NCBI GenBank assembly: GCA_913057145.1
Contig: CAJXNJ010000002.1
Location: 27,707 to 91,706, forward strand
DNA from: an uncultured Ectothiorhodospiraceae bacterium
GTDB lineage: Bacteria > Pseudomonadota > Gammaproteobacteria > Nitrococcales > Nitrococcaceae
Reading direction: 5' to 3'
DNA length: 64,000 nt
Shown here piece after piece: positions 1-9,464 of this stretch (position 1 is its first letter; every line of letters starts with the position of its first letter). The notes under the pieces were generated by a model. That model saw only the letters and a list, made by a program, of their open reading frames with translations, made no database searches and was not told where the DNA came from. Position numbers and translations under genes: made by a program.

Positions 1-574
1 CGGCGGTGGTGTTGCTGGGGCTTGCGATGCAGGTAGCGCCGAAGCTCTCCATGAAAGCCCGGCGATAGGGTTTCTGGTTGAAGCTGACCTTGACCATGAA
101 AACTTCAATTTCAAGGCCGAACATGGCGCCGGCGAGCGAGAGTGACGAGCCCCACTGCCCGGCACCGGTCTCGGTGGTGATGCGCTTCACGCCCTCTGCC
201 TGGTTGTAGAAGGCCTGGGCGATGGCCGTGTTGGGTTTATGGCTGCCGGCAGGGCTGATGCCTTCGTACTTATAGTAGATACGCGCCGGTGTATTCAGGG
301 CTTTCTCAAGCCGCCGGGCCCGGTAGAGCGGGGAAGGACGCCACTGGCGGTAGACATCGCGCACCGGCTCGGGAATCTCGATTTCCCGCTCCGTGCTCAT
401 CTCCTGTTCGATGACCGCTTGCGGGAACAGTGGGGCAAGGTCATCGGGGCCGACCGGTTCGTAGGTGACCGGGTGCAGTACCGGCGCCATGGGAGAGGGT
501 AGGTCGGCATTGATGTTGTACCAATGCCGCGGGATGTCGGTTTCAGGCAGGACGGTTTTTACGCTGTCGCTCAT
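1..574 (-). CDS. TrpB-like PLP-dependent enzyme, 5' part (C-terminus outside window)
   Basis: The reverse-strand frame opens with ATG at 574 and runs off the window edge after 191 residues. The translation contains [13 protein letters not shown], the PLP-lysine motif [10 protein letters not shown] (Lys113) and [13 protein letters not shown], which mark the tryptophan synthase beta fold. The N-terminal extension (residues 1-75) and the GSHKPNTA form fit the TrpB2-like subgroup rather than classical TrpB. No trpA lies on the visible side, so the enzyme may be a stand-alone indole- or serine-using TrpB2. The remaining half, including the cofactor phosphate-binding loop, is not visible. The family call is secure; the substrate is inference. 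Confidence 0.85.
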   Translation of the reverse strand, partial: MSDSVKTVLPETDIPRHWYNINADLPSPMAPVLHPVTYEPVGPDDLAPLFPQAVIEQEMSTEREIEIPEPVRDVYRQWRPSPLYRARRLEKALNTPARIYYKYEGISPAGSHKPNTAIAQAFYNQAEGVKRITTETGAGQWGSSLSLAGAMFGLEIEVFMVKVSFNQKPYRRAFMESFGATCIASPSNTTA

Positions 575-628
575 GCGGGCTTGCCCTTTGTTCTGAGTGG
601 GTTGCAATGAGCAAAAGATACCATTTGT

Positions 629-1984
629 TCAGGGGGCGATGAGCGCTTTTGCCAGAGTGTTGTGTCGGGCCACCATGGCCGGAATGTCGTGGCCGATCAG
701 CTCGCCTTTTTGCACGCGCATTTCGCCGCCGATGATTACCAGATCCGCGCGCGGCGGCGGGCAGAAAACGAGCGCTGCGAGCGGGTCATGGACCGCGCCA
801 CCGGCCATCTCCAGGGCATCCAGGCGAAATCCGGCGATATCCGCACAAAGGCCGGGTGCCAGTGCGCCGATGTCATCGCGCCCGAGGATGCTGGCCCCAC
901 CGCGGGTGGCCATGCTCAATGCCTGCTCCGCGGTCATCGCGGCTGCCCCCTGGTCAACACGCTGCAGCAGCATGGCTTGTCGGGTTTCGGCCAAAAGCCC
1001 CCCGCCATCATTCGACGCTGCTCCATCAACACCGATGCCGATGTTCACACCCCGGGCCAGCATCGCCTGGATCGGGGCAATGCCATTGCCAAGGCGCATA
1101 TTGGAGCACGGACAATGCGCCACACCCGCACCACTCATGCCCAATCGGATCACCTCAGGCGCTGAGAGCGTGATCATGTGGGCAAACCAGGCGTCCTCGG
1201 CAAGCCAGCCCAGATCCTCAATATGCCCAAGCGGTGTCTGGCCGAGATTCTCCAGGCACCAGGCCTGCTCATCGGCACCCTCGGCCAGATGGGTATGCAG
1301 CCGCACGCCCTCACGACGGGCGAGGGCCGCGGTGCGCTCCATGAAATCCGCGCTGACCGAGTAAGGCGAGCAGGGGGCAAGAATGATCTGCAGAAAGCTG
1401 CCTTTGCCAGGATCATGATATTGGCTGATCGCCCGCTCACAGTCGGCGAGCACGCTGTCCTCATCCTCGGCCACCGAATCCGGGGTGATACCGCCTTGCG
1501 ACTCGCCAATCGTCACCGACCCGCGTGCAACATGAAAGCGCATCCCCATGGCCTGCATGGCCTCGATCTGGTCATCGATCCGGCAGCCATTGGGCCAGAG
1601 ATAATTGTGATCGACCGTGGTGGTGCAGCCACTGAGCAGTAGTTCGGCAGCACGGATCTGTGTGGCACTGCGCAGCGCCTCTGGAGTGGCACGTGACCAG
1701 ATTGGATTGTGCACATGCAGCCAGTCCATCAGCCCGACATCCTGCCCGGCCGGTAACGCCCGGGTGAGGCACTCAAGAAAGTGGTCATGGGTATTGATGA
1801 GCCCGGGTATCAGGACCAGGCCACTGGCATCAATGCATTCAAGCCCGCGGGTATCGATCTCGGCCGCCGGGCCGATTTCGCGGATGATCCCATCGCGGAT
1901 AATCAGGCTTGCATCGGCAAGCGGTGGCGTCCCGCTGCCAGGGCTGAAAACCCAGCTTGCGTTGACGATGGCGCGTTCGGTCAT
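629..1984 (-). CDS. 8-oxoguanine deaminase/AtzB-like amidohydrolase
   Basis: This is a metal-dependent hydrolase of the amidohydrolase superfamily (TIM barrel), 451 residues. The HxH metal motif is in PGLINTHDHFLECLTRALP (His66/His68). Further ligands are in RLHTHLAEGADE, in AHCPCSNMRLGNG and in the aspartate of IGVDGAASND. The overall pattern matches the 8-oxoguanine deaminase/hydroxyatrazine ethylaminohydrolase group, which deaminates oxidised purines or triazines. The frame stays open upstream to 2257, but that would run through the lon promoter. I chose ATG at 1984 (MTERAIVNAS), preceded by AAGGAGAC-like bases. The gene is divergent from lon. The exact substrate is inferred; guanine or other aminohydrolase activity is possible. 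Confidence 0.82.
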   Translation of the reverse strand: MTERAIVNASWVFSPGSGTPPLADASLIIRDGIIREIGPAAEIDTRGLECIDASGLVLIPGLINTHDHFLECLTRALPAGQDVGLMDWLHVHNPIWSRATPEALRSATQIRAAELLLSGCTTTVDHNYLWPNGCRIDDQIEAMQAMGMRFHVARGSVTIGESQGGITPDSVAEDEDSVLADCERAISQYHDPGKGSFLQIILAPCSPYSVSADFMERTAALARREGVRLHTHLAEGADEQAWCLENLGQTPLGHIEDLGWLAEDAWFAHMITLSAPEVIRLGMSGAGVAHCPCSNMRLGNGIAPIQAMLARGVNIGIGVDGAASNDGGGLLAETRQAMLLQRVDQGAAAMTAEQALSMATRGGASILGRDDIGALAPGLCADIAGFRLDALEMAGGAVHDPLAALVFCPPPRADLVIIGGEMRVQKGELIGHDIPAMVARHNTLAKALIAP

Positions 1985-2005
1985 GCCTTGTCTCCTTGCT
2001 GGTGA

Positions 2006-2034
2006 CTTGAACAATACGCCTTTCGCCTCCATTT
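2006..2034 (+). promoter_or_regulatory. Heat-shock (sigma-32-like) promoter of lon
   Basis: CTTGAA at 2006-2011, a 14-15 nt spacer, then CTCCATTT at 2027-2034. This is close to the sigma-32 consensus (CTTGAA, then CCCCATnT). It ends 45 nt before the lon ATG. Lon is a classical sigma-32 target, so motif and context agree. No experimental start site is known here. Confidence 0.6.
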
Positions 2035-2078
2035 CGCTTGCATAGCCCGCGGGATTTCCCCAATGCGTGGAGGTAAGA

Positions 2079-4571
2079 ATGACAAGCGATGAAATGAGCA
2101 GTGAACACCCGTCAGGCGCAGAGGCGGTGGTGGAGCCATCGCGCAGTCTGGTTATTCCCAGGCTGCCGGATGATGCGCTGATTCTGCTGCCGGTGCGCAA
2201 TATGGTGCTCTTTCCCAATATGCTCGTGCCGGTGGGTGTCGGGCGGTCCAAATCCATTCTGGCAGCGCGTCAGGCAGTCCAGCATGACCAGCCCATTGGT
2301 GTGCTGCTGCAGAAAGACGCCAGTATCGAAGACCCCGGCCCGGACGATCTCCACGTCATGGGGGGTGTTGCCAATGTAATGCGCTTTGTGAATGGCCGTG
2401 AGGGCCACCATCACCTGGTACTGCAGGGCACCGAGCGATTTCGGGTAACCGAATTCCTTGAAGGTTATCCGTTCCTCGTGGGCCGTGTTGAGCGCATCGA
2501 AGAAGTCCAGCCCGAGGGCCCGGAAGTCGAGGCACGGATGCTGGCGCTGCGTGATAAAGCGCTCGAGGCACTGGAGTTGCTGCCGCAGGCGCCCCAGGAA
2601 ATCGGTGGCGTTATTGCGAGTATTGATGAGCCGGGTGTCCTCGCGGACTCGGTGGCCGGCTATCTCGATCTGAAAAGCGATGAGCGTCAGGAGCTTCTGG
2701 AGACGCTGGATGTCGAGGCCCGTCTGGAGCGGGTCCTCTCTCTGGTCGATTATCGTGTCGAGGTCCTCAAGCTCTCGCAGAAAATCAGTGCGCGGACGCA
2801 GGAGACGATGTCCGAGCGTCAGCGTGAGGCGCTTTTGCGCGAACAGCTTCGCTCGATTCAGGAAGAGCTCGGCGAAGGCGATGAGAAGGGCGAGGAGATT
2901 CGGGAGCTCGAGGCGCGTATTGATGAGGCGAACATGCCCGAGGAGGTAGAAAAGCAGGCGCGCAAGGAGCTGCGTCGGCTTGAGCGCATGCCTGAGGCGG
3001 CCGGTGAGTACAGCATGCTGCGGACTTATCTTGATTGGTTGCTTGAGCTGCCCTGGGATATCGAGCGGGCCGAAGATATCGATATTGAGCGCTCACGCGA
3101 GATTCTCGATGCGGATCATTATGGTCTTGAGCCTGTAAAAAAGCGCATTCTGGAGCATCTTGCCGTGCGCAAGCTGAATCCCGAGGGCCGCAGTCCGATT
3201 CTCTGCTTTGTCGGCCCGCCCGGGGTTGGCAAGACCTCTCTCGGGCAGAGCATCGCCCGGGCGACGGGGCGGGATTTCATGCGCGCGAGCCTTGGCGGCG
3301 TGCATGATGAGGCGGAGATCCGTGGCCATCGCCGCACCTACCTCGGCGCACTGCCCGGCAAGATCATCCAGAGTATCCACAAGGCCGGCTCGCGCAATCC
3401 GGTGTTAATGCTCGATGAAATGGACAAGCTTGGTGGCGGGATTCACGGTGACCCCTCGGCAGCGCTCCTTGAAGTGCTCGACCCGGCACAGAATGGGACA
3501 TTCCAGGACAATTACCTGGGTGTGCCGTTTGATTTAAGTGGCGTATTTTTTATCGCCACAGCCAATGTGCCGGATCAGATCCCGGGGCCGCTTCGCGATC
3601 GCATGGAGATGATCGAGATCCCCGGCTATACCCAGGAAGAGAAGGTGGAGATTGCCAAGCGTTACCTGCTGGCGCGTCAGCGCGAGAGTGCCGGACTCAC
3701 CGCCGGGCAGTTGACGATCACGGATGAAGGATTGCACCGGCTGGTCTCTGAATACACCCGCGAGGCGGGTTGTCGGCAGCTCGAGCGGGAACTCGGTGCG
3801 GTTGCCCGGCAGATTGCCGTTCAGGTCGCCGAGGGCAAAACCAATGAGGCAGTGGTCGGCCCCGATGACCTGCCGGGACTGCTCGGGTCGCCCAAATTCG
3901 AGAATGAAGTCGCGATGCGCACCAGTGTGCCGGGCGTGGCGACCGGGCTGGCCTGGACCCCGGTGGGCGGGGATATTCTTTTCATCGAGGCAAGCCGCTC
4001 GCGGGGCAGTGGCCGGCTCGTTCTCACCGGTCAGCTCGGCGATGTCATGAAAGAAAGTGCGCAGACCGCACTCAGTCTCATCAAGGCGCGAGCCGAGGCG
4101 CTTGATATCGACCTTGAGGCCCTGCAGAACGACGATATACATGTGCACGTGCCCGCCGGTGCCATTCCCAAGGATGGCCCGAGTGCGGGTGTGGCCATGT
4201 ATAACGCGCTCGTCTCGCTGCTTACCGGGCGTTGCGTGCGTGAAGATGTGGCCATGACCGGTGAGGTGACGTTGCGCGGTCTGGTGTTACCGGTCGGTGG
4301 GATCAAGGAGAAGGTACTGGCTGCACGTCGCGCCGGTATCCATACCGTTCTGCTGCCGAGCCGCAATCGCAAGGATTACGAGGATATTCCTGAGTCGGCC
4401 CGGGCGGACATGCAGTTCCACTGGATTGAGCATGTTGAGCAGGCAAGCGCTATTGCGCTTCGAGAGGCGGGATCATCGGCCCGAGATAACGCAGATGACT
4501 CCGACAGCCATTCCGACAGTCAGAGGCCCCAAAGCCCTGAACCAGAACCGCTCCACTCAATGACTGATTGA
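2079..4571 (+). CDS. lon: ATP-dependent protease Lon
   Basis: Cytoplasmic AAA+ serine protease that degrades misfolded and regulatory proteins, 830 residues. The N-terminal substrate-binding domain begins at PRLPDDALILLPVRN. The AAA module has Walker A GPPGVGKTS (about residues 379-387) and Walker B VLMLDEMDK. The protease domain holds the catalytic serine in PKDGPSAGVAM (about Ser702) and the lysine in GGIKEK (about Lys745). A GTG at 2067 is in frame, but GGAGGT at 2069-2074 sits five bases before ATG 2079, so that ATG is preferred. The last ~30 residues form a Ser/Asp/Glu/Pro-rich tail beyond the usual Lon end. That tail lies antisense to the conserved end of the DUF123 gene. Confidence 0.97.
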   Translation: MTSDEMSSEHPSGAEAVVEPSRSLVIPRLPDDALILLPVRNMVLFPNMLVPVGVGRSKSILAARQAVQHDQPIGVLLQKDASIEDPGPDDLHVMGGVANVMRFVNGREGHHHLVLQGTERFRVTEFLEGYPFLVGRVERIEEVQPEGPEVEARMLALRDKALEALELLPQAPQEIGGVIASIDEPGVLADSVAGYLDLKSDERQELLETLDVEARLERVLSLVDYRVEVLKLSQKISARTQETMSERQREALLREQLRSIQEELGEGDEKGEEIRELEARIDEANMPEEVEKQARKELRRLERMPEAAGEYSMLRTYLDWLLELPWDIERAEDIDIERSREILDADHYGLEPVKKRILEHLAVRKLNPEGRSPILCFVGPPGVGKTSLGQSIARATGRDFMRASLGGVHDEAEIRGHRRTYLGALPGKIIQSIHKAGSRNPVLMLDEMDKLGGGIHGDPSAALLEVLDPAQNGTFQDNYLGVPFDLSGVFFIATANVPDQIPGPLRDRMEMIEIPGYTQEEKVEIAKRYLLARQRESAGLTAGQLTITDEGLHRLVSEYTREAGCRQLERELGAVARQIAVQVAEGKTNEAVVGPDDLPGLLGSPKFENEVAMRTSVPGVATGLAWTPVGGDILFIEASRSRGSGRLVLTGQLGDVMKESAQTALSLIKARAEALDIDLEALQNDDIHVHVPAGAIPKDGPSAGVAMYNALVSLLTGRCVREDVAMTGEVTLRGLVLPVGGIKEKVLAARRAGIHTVLLPSRNRKDYEDIPESARADMQFHWIEHVEQASAIALREAGSSARDNADDSDSHSDSQRPQSPEPEPLHSMTD

Positions 4572-4836
4572 GGGTGCATTCCGCGATGTGGTGCAGGTTG
4601 ACATCAATGATCTCTACGCCCGGTTGTACAAGCAGGTAGTCGATATGCCAGCGCAGCCGCCGTTCGCGATGGCCCAGATGGCGCCAGAGCCGGGCGGCGG
4701 TATTGCGCTTGGCACTGCCGACATAGCGATAAGCACCGCCGGGGAAATCATGGCAGCCGAGCGCCCCCACGTTAAGGCGCAAGGGCCGCTCCAGCCAGAT
4801 TGTCAGTGCATAGGTCAGGGCATCATCCGCTGGCAT
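4450..4836 (-). CDS. DUF123 (GIY-YIG-like) family protein
   Basis: A small protein of 128 residues with the DUF123 hallmarks: LNVGALGCHDFPGGAYRYVGSA, RLWRHLGHRERRLRWHIDYLL and the C-terminal signature GFGASDC..CRSHL (residues 101-115). DUF123 has been linked to the GIY-YIG nuclease fold, but its function is unknown. The 3' end overlaps lon convergently by 122 nt, and the most conserved C-terminal motif lies inside the overlap. The family resemblance makes this a real gene rather than an antisense shadow. ATG 4836 is the first start in frame. Confidence 0.8.
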   Translation of the reverse strand: MPADDALTYALTIWLERPLRLNVGALGCHDFPGGAYRYVGSAKRNTAARLWRHLGHRERRLRWHIDYLLVQPGVEIIDVNLHHIAECTLNQSLSGAVLVQGFGASDCRNGCRSHLRYLGPMIPPLEAQ

Positions 4837-4952
4837 GGCGATAGATTAAGCGCCTGCTTCGGTCTTGACGAGGGGCAAGCCATGCTTGTGGCTCTCTGCC
4901 CATGGCGCGGCGGCTGTGGCACCATCTCGGTGAACAGTTCAGGGAGCAGGCT

Positions 4953-6131
4953 ATGAGGCCCTCAGACATACTCATCGTGGGTGGTGGCATGGTTGGTGCG
5001 GCGCTTGCGATGGATCTTGGCCGTCGCGGTATTCCGGCCCGGGTGCTCGAGGCAAGGCCGCCCGAGTGGCCGGCGGCCGATGAACCACCAAGGCTGCGGG
5101 TTTCCGCGCTTAATCGACGCTCGATCGAATATCTCCAGGAAATTGGCGCGTGGTCATGGCTTGATCAGGCGCGGGTGGCCGATTTTGATGAGGTCGTGAC
5201 CTGGGATATCTCCGGCGAAGGCCGGCTCTCATTCACGGCCGCTGAGCTTGGGCTTGATCGACTGGGCGTTTTCGTTGAAAACCAGCATCTGCAGGCAGCA
5301 CTCCTTGCTGCCGTGGGAGAACTGCAAGCCGTGCAGTTGGATGCGCCGGCGGCAACCCTGCATATCGAGCCCGGCGAAAACGGCCCGGCGCTCTCGCTTG
5401 AGGGGGAAGGTCTGCTGGAGCCGGGCCTGGTGGTCGCCGCGGATGGTGCGATGTCACCGCTGCGGGATGCAGCGGGTATCGGTGTCTGGGAGGGTGACTA
5501 TGATCAGCATGCTGTCGTGGCCAGTGTGCGACCGCGGCCGCTTGCCGGGCGCACGACCTGGCAGCGTTTCACGCCCGAAGGGCCGCAGGCACTGCTGCCA
5601 CTGGCGGATGGCAATGCCTCGCTGGTCTGGTATGTCAAACCGGCGAAGGCCAGAGAGCTGCTGGCCCTGAGTGACAAGCAATTCATCCACGCGGTTGAAG
5701 ATGCGTTCCCTTCTGATCTGGGTCTCATTGATGTGCTGTACGACCGGGGCAGTTTCCCAATCCGCCGGCGGCATGCACGGCGTTACTGGCAGGGTAATCT
5801 GGTGCTGGTTGGAGACTCTGCGCATGCAATCCACCCGTTGGCGGGGCAGGGCGTGAACCTCGGCCTGCGTGATGCCCGGGATCTGGCAGCGCGTATCGCC
5901 GAGGCCCACCGCAAAGCGCTACCGGTGGCGCATTCGCCCATGCTTGCTGCCTATGAGCGCGCCCGGCGTCCGGATAATCAGCTCATGCAGTCGACCATGA
6001 GTCTTTTCCATTGGGGCTTTACCGCCCCGCTGGGCCCGCTTGCCCGGGTGAGAAGTGCCGGTCTGGGGCTTGCCGGTAGAGGCGGTTGGTTGAAGCGGCG
6101 TGTCCTGCGCTACGCCCTAGAGGGCCGCTAA
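4953..6131 (+). CDS. UbiH/UbiF-family FAD-dependent ubiquinone-biosynthesis hydroxylase
   Basis: Class A flavoprotein monooxygenase of 392 residues. Visible motifs are the FAD dinucleotide fold ILIVGGGMVGAALAMDLG at the N-terminus, the DG motif VVAADGAMSPLRDAAGI, and the GD motif LVLVGDSAHAIHPLAGQGVN. The TWQRFTPEGPQALLPL stretch and the ARRPDNQLMQSTMSLFHWGF end resemble UbiF (C6 hydroxylation of the quinone ring) more than UbiH. Related family members have other regiospecificity, so no symbol is assigned. ATG 4953 follows AGGGAGCAGG and opens directly on the FAD motif; the longer frame from 4902 adds a non-conserved leader. The stop overlaps the convergent chrA stop by 4 nt. Confidence 0.88.
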   Translation: MRPSDILIVGGGMVGAALAMDLGRRGIPARVLEARPPEWPAADEPPRLRVSALNRRSIEYLQEIGAWSWLDQARVADFDEVVTWDISGEGRLSFTAAELGLDRLGVFVENQHLQAALLAAVGELQAVQLDAPAATLHIEPGENGPALSLEGEGLLEPGLVVAADGAMSPLRDAAGIGVWEGDYDQHAVVASVRPRPLAGRTTWQRFTPEGPQALLPLADGNASLVWYVKPAKARELLALSDKQFIHAVEDAFPSDLGLIDVLYDRGSFPIRRRHARRYWQGNLVLVGDSAHAIHPLAGQGVNLGLRDARDLAARIAEAHRKALPVAHSPMLAAYERARRPDNQLMQSTMSLFHWGFTAPLGPLARVRSAGLGLAGRGGWLKRRVLRYALEGR

Positions 6132-7300
6132 CCGGAGATCATTGCCGCGAGCTGCCCGGCGATTGCGCAGCCGGCAACAATCCAATAGGGCGGAATACGC
6201 AGCCCCGCCAGGGCGGCGAGCGCAATCAGGACGATCAGCCCGTCGACCGGGCCACTAATGCCGCGGGTGATAATCGGATCCCAGAGGACCGCTGCAAGCA
6301 ACCCCACGACCGCTGCGTTCATCCCAAGCAGGGCGCTTCGCATGGGGCGATACGCCGAGAGCGTCTGCCAGAACGGTAAAACCGCCACAACCAGCAGCAT
6401 ACCCGGTGCGAAGATCATCAGCGTTGCCAGAAGCCCGCTGAGAAGGCTGCTGCCGAGCCCCGCCTGCGCCCCGAGATAACCGGCAAACGAGAAAATCGGC
6501 CCGGGAATTGCCTGAGCCGCGCCGTAACCGGCAAGAAAACGATCACCATCCACGAAACCGGGTGCGACCAGCCCGCTCTCAAGCAGTGGCAGGACCACAT
6601 GACCGCCGCCAAAAACGAGCGCACCACTGCGATAGAGAACACCCCAGAGCGGGGACAGGCCAGGCAGATTGAGGCTGAATACGGCAAGGCCGATAAGGAA
6701 GATGACAAGAGCAATGAGGCCGGTCCGCCGGCTGATGGCAGCAGGCGCTGCCTTGTGGCCCTCGAGTGCTGGCGCTTGAATGAACAGCAGTGCCGCAACC
6801 GCGCCCATTGCGATCATGCTGATTTGACCGCCAAGCCCGCTGATCCAAGTGGCACCGAGGGCTGCCGTGAGCGCAATCAGCGCTCTTTTCGCATCCGGGC
6901 AGAGTTGGCGGGCCATGCCGTAGAGTGCGTGCGCCACAATCGCAGCCGCGGCAAGTTTCAGGCCCTGTAGCCAGCCACTGGTCGCGAAGTCTCCCAGCAA
7001 GAGCACCCCGGCCCCGAGAGCGATCATGATCATCGCCGATGGCAGGGTAAAGCCGAGCCAGGCGGCGAGCCCGCCGGGCAGTCCGCCGCGGTGCAGGCCA
7101 ATGGCAAACCCGGTCTGGCTGCTTGCCGGGCCGGGCAGCATTTGTGACAGGGCGACCAGCTCGGCGTAGCCGGCATCACTCAGCCAGCGACGCTGTTCAA
7201 CAAATTCGCGGCGGAAAAACGCCAAATGCGCAACAGGCCCGCCAAACGCGATGAGCCCCAGGCGCAGAAATATCCAGAAGGTTTCAATATGCTGCTTCAC
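6128..7300 (-). CDS. chrA: Chromate transporter ChrA (CHR family)
   Basis: Inner-membrane protein of about 390 residues with two homologous CHR halves. The first has FLRLGLIAFGGPVAHLAFF and LSQMLPGPASSQTGFAIG; the second has GALVFGGGHVVLPLLE and AQAIPGPIFSFAGYLGA. FGGP/PGP and FGGGH/PGP are family signatures. The two-domain form exports chromate in known cases, though many homologues have unproven substrates. The open frame extends to 7390, but that would cross the 4.5S RNA gene. I chose GTG 7300, preceded by AAGGAA on the reverse strand. The gene is divergent from ffs. Confidence 0.87.
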   Translation of the reverse strand: MKQHIETFWIFLRLGLIAFGGPVAHLAFFRREFVEQRRWLSDAGYAELVALSQMLPGPASSQTGFAIGLHRGGLPGGLAAWLGFTLPSAMIMIALGAGVLLLGDFATSGWLQGLKLAAAAIVAHALYGMARQLCPDAKRALIALTAALGATWISGLGGQISMIAMGAVAALLFIQAPALEGHKAAPAAISRRTGLIALVIFLIGLAVFSLNLPGLSPLWGVLYRSGALVFGGGHVVLPLLESGLVAPGFVDGDRFLAGYGAAQAIPGPIFSFAGYLGAQAGLGSSLLSGLLATLMIFAPGMLLVVAVLPFWQTLSAYRPMRSALLGMNAAVVGLLAAVLWDPIITRGISGPVDGLIVLIALAALAGLRIPPYWIVAGCAIAGQLAAMISG

Positions 7301-7353
7301 GATTTGACGGTTCCTTGCTCGCCGATGCCCGGGTGAGCTGTTAGCATTGTCCT

Positions 7354-7461
<108 letters not shown>

Positions 7462-7482
7462 CTTTCCTTATACTCGGTCTTC

Positions 7483-9147
7483 ATGACATATCAGGTGCTC
7501 GCCCGTAAATGGCGCCCGCGTAGTTTCGCGGAAATGGTCGGCCAAAGCCATGTGCTGCGTGCACTGAGCAACGGCCTTGCGCAAGGCCGTCTTCATCATG
7601 CTTATCTTTTCACCGGGACGCGCGGTGTGGGCAAGACCACGGTGGCGCGCATTCTGGCGAAATGCCTCAATTGTGAAGCCAATGGCGTCACCGATGCTCC
7701 CTGTGGCGAATGCGCGGCCTGCATGGAAATCGATGGCGGCCGTTTTGTTGATCTGATTGAAGTCGATGCGGCCTCCCGGACCAAGGTTGAAGACACGCGG
7801 GATCTGCTCGATAACGTGCAGTATGCCCCCACTCGCGGGCGCTTCAAGATCTATCTGATCGATGAAGTGCACATGCTCTCGACGCACAGCTTCAATGCGC
7901 TTTTGAAAACGCTTGAAGAGCCACCGGAGCATGTGAAATTTCTGCTCGCCACCACCGATCCGCAGAAGCTGCCGGTAACCGTGCTCTCACGGTGTCTGCA
8001 ATTCAATTTAAAGCCGCTGCTGCCGGATATGATCGCCCGGCACCTGCTTGAGATCGCCACAGCCGAGTCGCTTGAAGCCGAGCCGGCGGCCGTCGAGCAG
8101 ATTGCCCGGGCCGCCGAGGGCAGCCTGCGCGATGCGCTCAGTCTCATGGATCAGGCCATTGCCTTTGGCAGCGGAGCGCTGCGTCAGGCCGAAGTCCGGG
8201 ACATGCTCGGTAGCCTCGAGCAGTCGTTCATCATCGAGCTGCTTGAAGCGCTTGCCGATGGTGACGGCACAGCGCTGCTTGCCACGGTCGATCGCATGGC
8301 CGAGGCCTCTCCCGATTTCGCCGATGCCCTGGCAGAGCTCATTGCTCTGCTGCATCGAATCGGACTGGGCCAGATTATCCCGGATGTCATCGATGAACAT
8401 GCGCCTGATGGCGACCGACTCCGTCAGCTCAGTCAACGCTTTGATGCACCGGCCGTGCAGCTGCTCTACCAGATCGCGCTGCATGGCCGGCGGGACCTGC
8501 CGCTTGCTCCCGACCCGAAAGCCGGGTTTGAGATGACTTTGCTGCGCATGCTGGCCTTCCAGCCGGATCTGGCGGATCAGTCCGCGCAGCCCGCGACCCC
8601 GGCAAAGACGAATAAAGTCCCGGCCGCGCCGCCGGTGACCCCGGCAAGGACGCAAAAGGCCCCGGCCGCGCCGCCCGCGACCCCGGCAGAGACGAACAGC
8701 GCTCAGGCCGATCCACCGGCACACACAGCCGAGGCACAAACCGCCGGCGATGAGCAGACACCTGACTGGCATCAACTGGTGGCGGTGCTCGATTTGTCCG
8801 GGATGGCGAAGGCGCTGGCGGATCATTGTGAATGGGCCGGGCGCGAGGGTGATCGGGTGACACTCTCCATTGATGACGGTCATGACCATTTGATCAATGA
8901 CAATGTCGTACAGCGCCTTGAAGAAGCGCTGTCAGAGCATTTTGGAGCGGCATTGAAGGTGCACCTGCAGGTTGGCAAGGTGGCCGGTGAAACGCCGGCA
9001 GCGGCAGCCCAACGGGCGGCTGATGAGCGGAATGCGGCAGCCCGGCAGGCCATTGAGACCGATCCCAATATCAAGGCACTTAAAGAGTCTTTTGATGCCG
9101 AAGTAATACCGGATTCCATACGTCCCAGAGACCAGGAGAAGACATGA
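7483..9147 (+). CDS. dnaX: DNA polymerase III subunits gamma/tau
   Basis: Clamp-loader ATPase of 554 residues. The start [20 protein letters not shown] is the family N-terminus. Walker A is GTRGVGKTT (residues 45-53), followed by a four-cysteine zinc module (CLNC...CGECAAC) and Walker B/sensor [20 protein letters not shown]. After the AAA+ and collar domains comes a Pro/Ala-rich linker with 14-residue repeats (8596-8721) and a tau-type C-terminal domain. I see no A-rich slippery heptamer of the E. coli type, so a frameshift-made gamma form is not evident. The 3' end overlaps ybaB by 4 nt. Confidence 0.96.
   Translation: MTYQVLARKWRPRSFAEMVGQSHVLRALSNGLAQGRLHHAYLFTGTRGVGKTTVARILAKCLNCEANGVTDAPCGECAACMEIDGGRFVDLIEVDAASRTKVEDTRDLLDNVQYAPTRGRFKIYLIDEVHMLSTHSFNALLKTLEEPPEHVKFLLATTDPQKLPVTVLSRCLQFNLKPLLPDMIARHLLEIATAESLEAEPAAVEQIARAAEGSLRDALSLMDQAIAFGSGALRQAEVRDMLGSLEQSFIIELLEALADGDGTALLATVDRMAEASPDFADALAELIALLHRIGLGQIIPDVIDEHAPDGDRLRQLSQRFDAPAVQLLYQIALHGRRDLPLAPDPKAGFEMTLLRMLAFQPDLADQSAQPATPAKTNKVPAAPPVTPARTQKAPAAPPATPAETNSAQADPPAHTAEAQTAGDEQTPDWHQLVAVLDLSGMAKALADHCEWAGREGDRVTLSIDDGHDHLINDNVVQRLEEALSEHFGAALKVHLQVGKVAGETPAAAAQRAADERNAAARQAIETDPNIKALKESFDAEVIPDSIRPRDQEKT
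8596..8721 (+). repeat. Three tandem 42-nt repeats in the dnaX linker
   Basis: Three consecutive in-frame 42-nt units (8596-8637, 8638-8679, 8680-8721) encode 14-residue blocks: [28 protein letters not shown] and [14 protein letters not shown]. The first two are nearly identical at DNA level; the third has diverged. They extend the flexible tether between the ATPase part and the C-terminal part of tau. Confidence 0.85.
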
Positions 9148-9464
9148 AGGGCGGACTAGGCAACATGATGAAGCAGGCCCAGCGCATGCAGGAGGAAATG
9201 CAGAAAGCGCAGGCCGAGCTCGCAGAACTCGAGGTGACCGGCCAGGCCGGCGGCGGCATGGTCAGCGTGGTGATGACCGGTCGTCATGAAGTACGACGGG
9301 TGACGATTGATGAGACGGTCTATGACGATCGGGAGATGGTCGAGGATCTGGTGGCGGCAGCCTGTAACGATGCGGTGCAGAAGCTCGAACAGGTCACCCA
9401 GGAGCGCATGTCCAGTCTCACCCAGGGGCTCAACCTGCCACCCGGCATGAAGATGCCCTTTTAA
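9144..9464 (+). CDS. ybaB: YbaB/EbfC nucleoid-associated protein
   Basis: Small dimeric DNA-binding protein of 106 residues. It starts [20 protein letters not shown], has the coiled-coil N-terminal helix, then [20 protein letters not shown] and the C-terminal [15 protein letters not shown], all standard for the family. ATG 9144 overlaps the dnaX TGA (ATGA) and follows AGGAGA. The dnaX-ybaB-recR order is strongly conserved and suggests co-transcription. Confidence 0.95.
   Translation: MKGGLGNMMKQAQRMQEEMQKAQAELAELEVTGQAGGGMVSVVMTGRHEVRRVTIDETVYDDREMVEDLVAAACNDAVQKLEQVTQERMSSLTQGLNLPPGMKMPF

Noticed and set aside
597..1364. A 255-codon plus-strand frame opposite the amidohydrolase gene
   Set aside because: The composition is that of a reverse-strand shadow (Ala/Ser/Arg/Pro-rich), and the opposite strand carries a clear enzyme family.
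8596..8700. Possible programmed frameshift in dnaX producing a gamma form
   Set aside because: The only A-run here (GCAAAAGG) is not an A-AAA-AAG-type heptamer and no following hairpin or internal Shine-Dalgarno is evident.
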